A stretch of 64,000 nucleotides of DNA from AP-15 sp963797115. Its GTDB lineage: Bacteria > Pseudomonadota > Alphaproteobacteria > ATCC43930 > CGMCC-115725. The notes beneath the pieces were generated by a model. The model did no database searches. It saw only the letters and a program-made list of their open reading frames with translations, and was not told where the DNA came from. The stretch lies in NCBI GenBank assembly GCA_963797115.1, contig CAWCOH010000001.1, forward strand, positions 62,001 through 126,000, given 5' to 3'. The position numbers and the translations under genes are program-made. Below are positions 63,649 through 64,000 of the stretch, in pieces (within the stretch, counting starts at the first letter, position 1; every line of letters begins with the position of its first letter).

Positions 63649-64000
63649 TCAATCGCTGGCGTAAATAGTGTTCCTGACAATTGGATAAATGTAATTGCTC
63701 CAGCGACGGCCGCTGAACACGCCGTAATGGCCGACGCCGGTCTGGACGTGGTGACGCTTCATATAGGGTCTAAGTCCACTGCACAACTCCTGGGCGGCCA
63801 GCGTCTGCCCGATGGCGCAGATGTCATCGCGCTCGCCTTCCACCGTGAACAGCGCGGTGCGTCTGATCGCACGGGGATCGACGCGACGGCCGCGCCATTC
63901 AAACTTGCCGAGCGGCAGGGCGTGCTCTTGAAACACGGTGCGCACAGTCTGAAGGTAGAATTCAGCGGGCAAATCCATAACCGCGCAATATTCGTCGTAG
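63649..64000 (-). CDS. phaZ: Intracellular polyhydroxyalkanoate depolymerase, C-terminal part
   Basis: The frame stays open to the window edge (YDEYCAVMDLPAEFYLQTV), so the start is beyond 64000. The visible 117 residues include FYLQTVRTVFQEHALPLGKFEWRGRRVDP, TALFTVEGERDDICAIGQT with the Asp of the triad, and HHVQTGVGHYGVFSGRRW with the His, ending with YPIVRNTI. These are the C-terminal landmarks of the PhaZ family that mobilises stored poly-hydroxybutyrate. The catalytic Ser lies outside the window. Confidence 0.88.
   Translation of the reverse strand, partial: YDEYCAVMDLPAEFYLQTVRTVFQEHALPLGKFEWRGRRVDPRAIRRTALFTVEGERDDICAIGQTLAAQELCSGLRPYMKRHHVQTGVGHYGVFSGRRWSNYIYPIVRNTIYASD

Overview
The window looks like a G+C-rich chromosome segment of an alphaproteobacterium, probably close to Rhodospirillales or Hyphomicrobiales. 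This is inferred from gene content: an Irr-type Fur regulator, an MbfA-type ferritin-VIT1 iron exporter, a TIGR02302/DUF4175 protein translationally coupled to lysA, the argH-lptM-lysA order, an HpnN hopanoid transporter and a DUF882 Tat-exported protein. No rRNA, tRNA, CRISPR array, phage or intact insertion sequence was found.

Layout. 1-3.4 kb: end of a DUF3426 protein, a repeat-bearing spacer, an AT-richer amidohydrolase, mbfA. 3.3-9.5 kb (minus strand): DUF882, TIGR02302, lysA, lptM, argH. 9.5-24 kb: tlpA, esterase, gluQ, an HTH regulator, metK-trmB, then the translation operon rimP-nusA-ylxR-infB-rbfA-truB-rpsO-pnp. 24-33 kb: GDPD and a nitronate monooxygenase-like enzyme, irr, a DUF1800-DUF1501-NHL operon, then debris of a second irr/NHL block around a serine protease and a TPR gene. 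33-43.8 kb: a HerA-type ATPase, a broken modC, a selenoprotein of the SelW/Rdx family with an in-frame TGA, an exported beta-helix protein, a large membrane protein, several small AT-rich genes and hpnN. 43.8-51.4 kb: two HpaB-type flavin monooxygenases, a Bcr/CflA exporter, cysK, arsC and an SDR. 51.4-54.8 kb: the ATP-grasp / alpha-E / transglutaminase set. 55.3-63.6 kb: a peptide-type ABC importer with biuret hydrolase, allophanate hydrolase and a cupin, a probable biuret or amide nitrogen utilisation locus. The edge holds the end of a PHA depolymerase.

Two themes stand out. First, the selenoprotein at 35295-35513 is invisible to ordinary gene calling because codon 11 is TGA, yet it has family conservation on both sides and a SECIS-like hairpin at the right distance. 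Second, many well-conserved genes (metK, truB, pnp, hpnN, alpha-E, transglutaminase, TPR, modC) carry one-base indels, some in homopolymers. The essential ones argue for residual assembly errors, so broken genes here should be interpreted with care.
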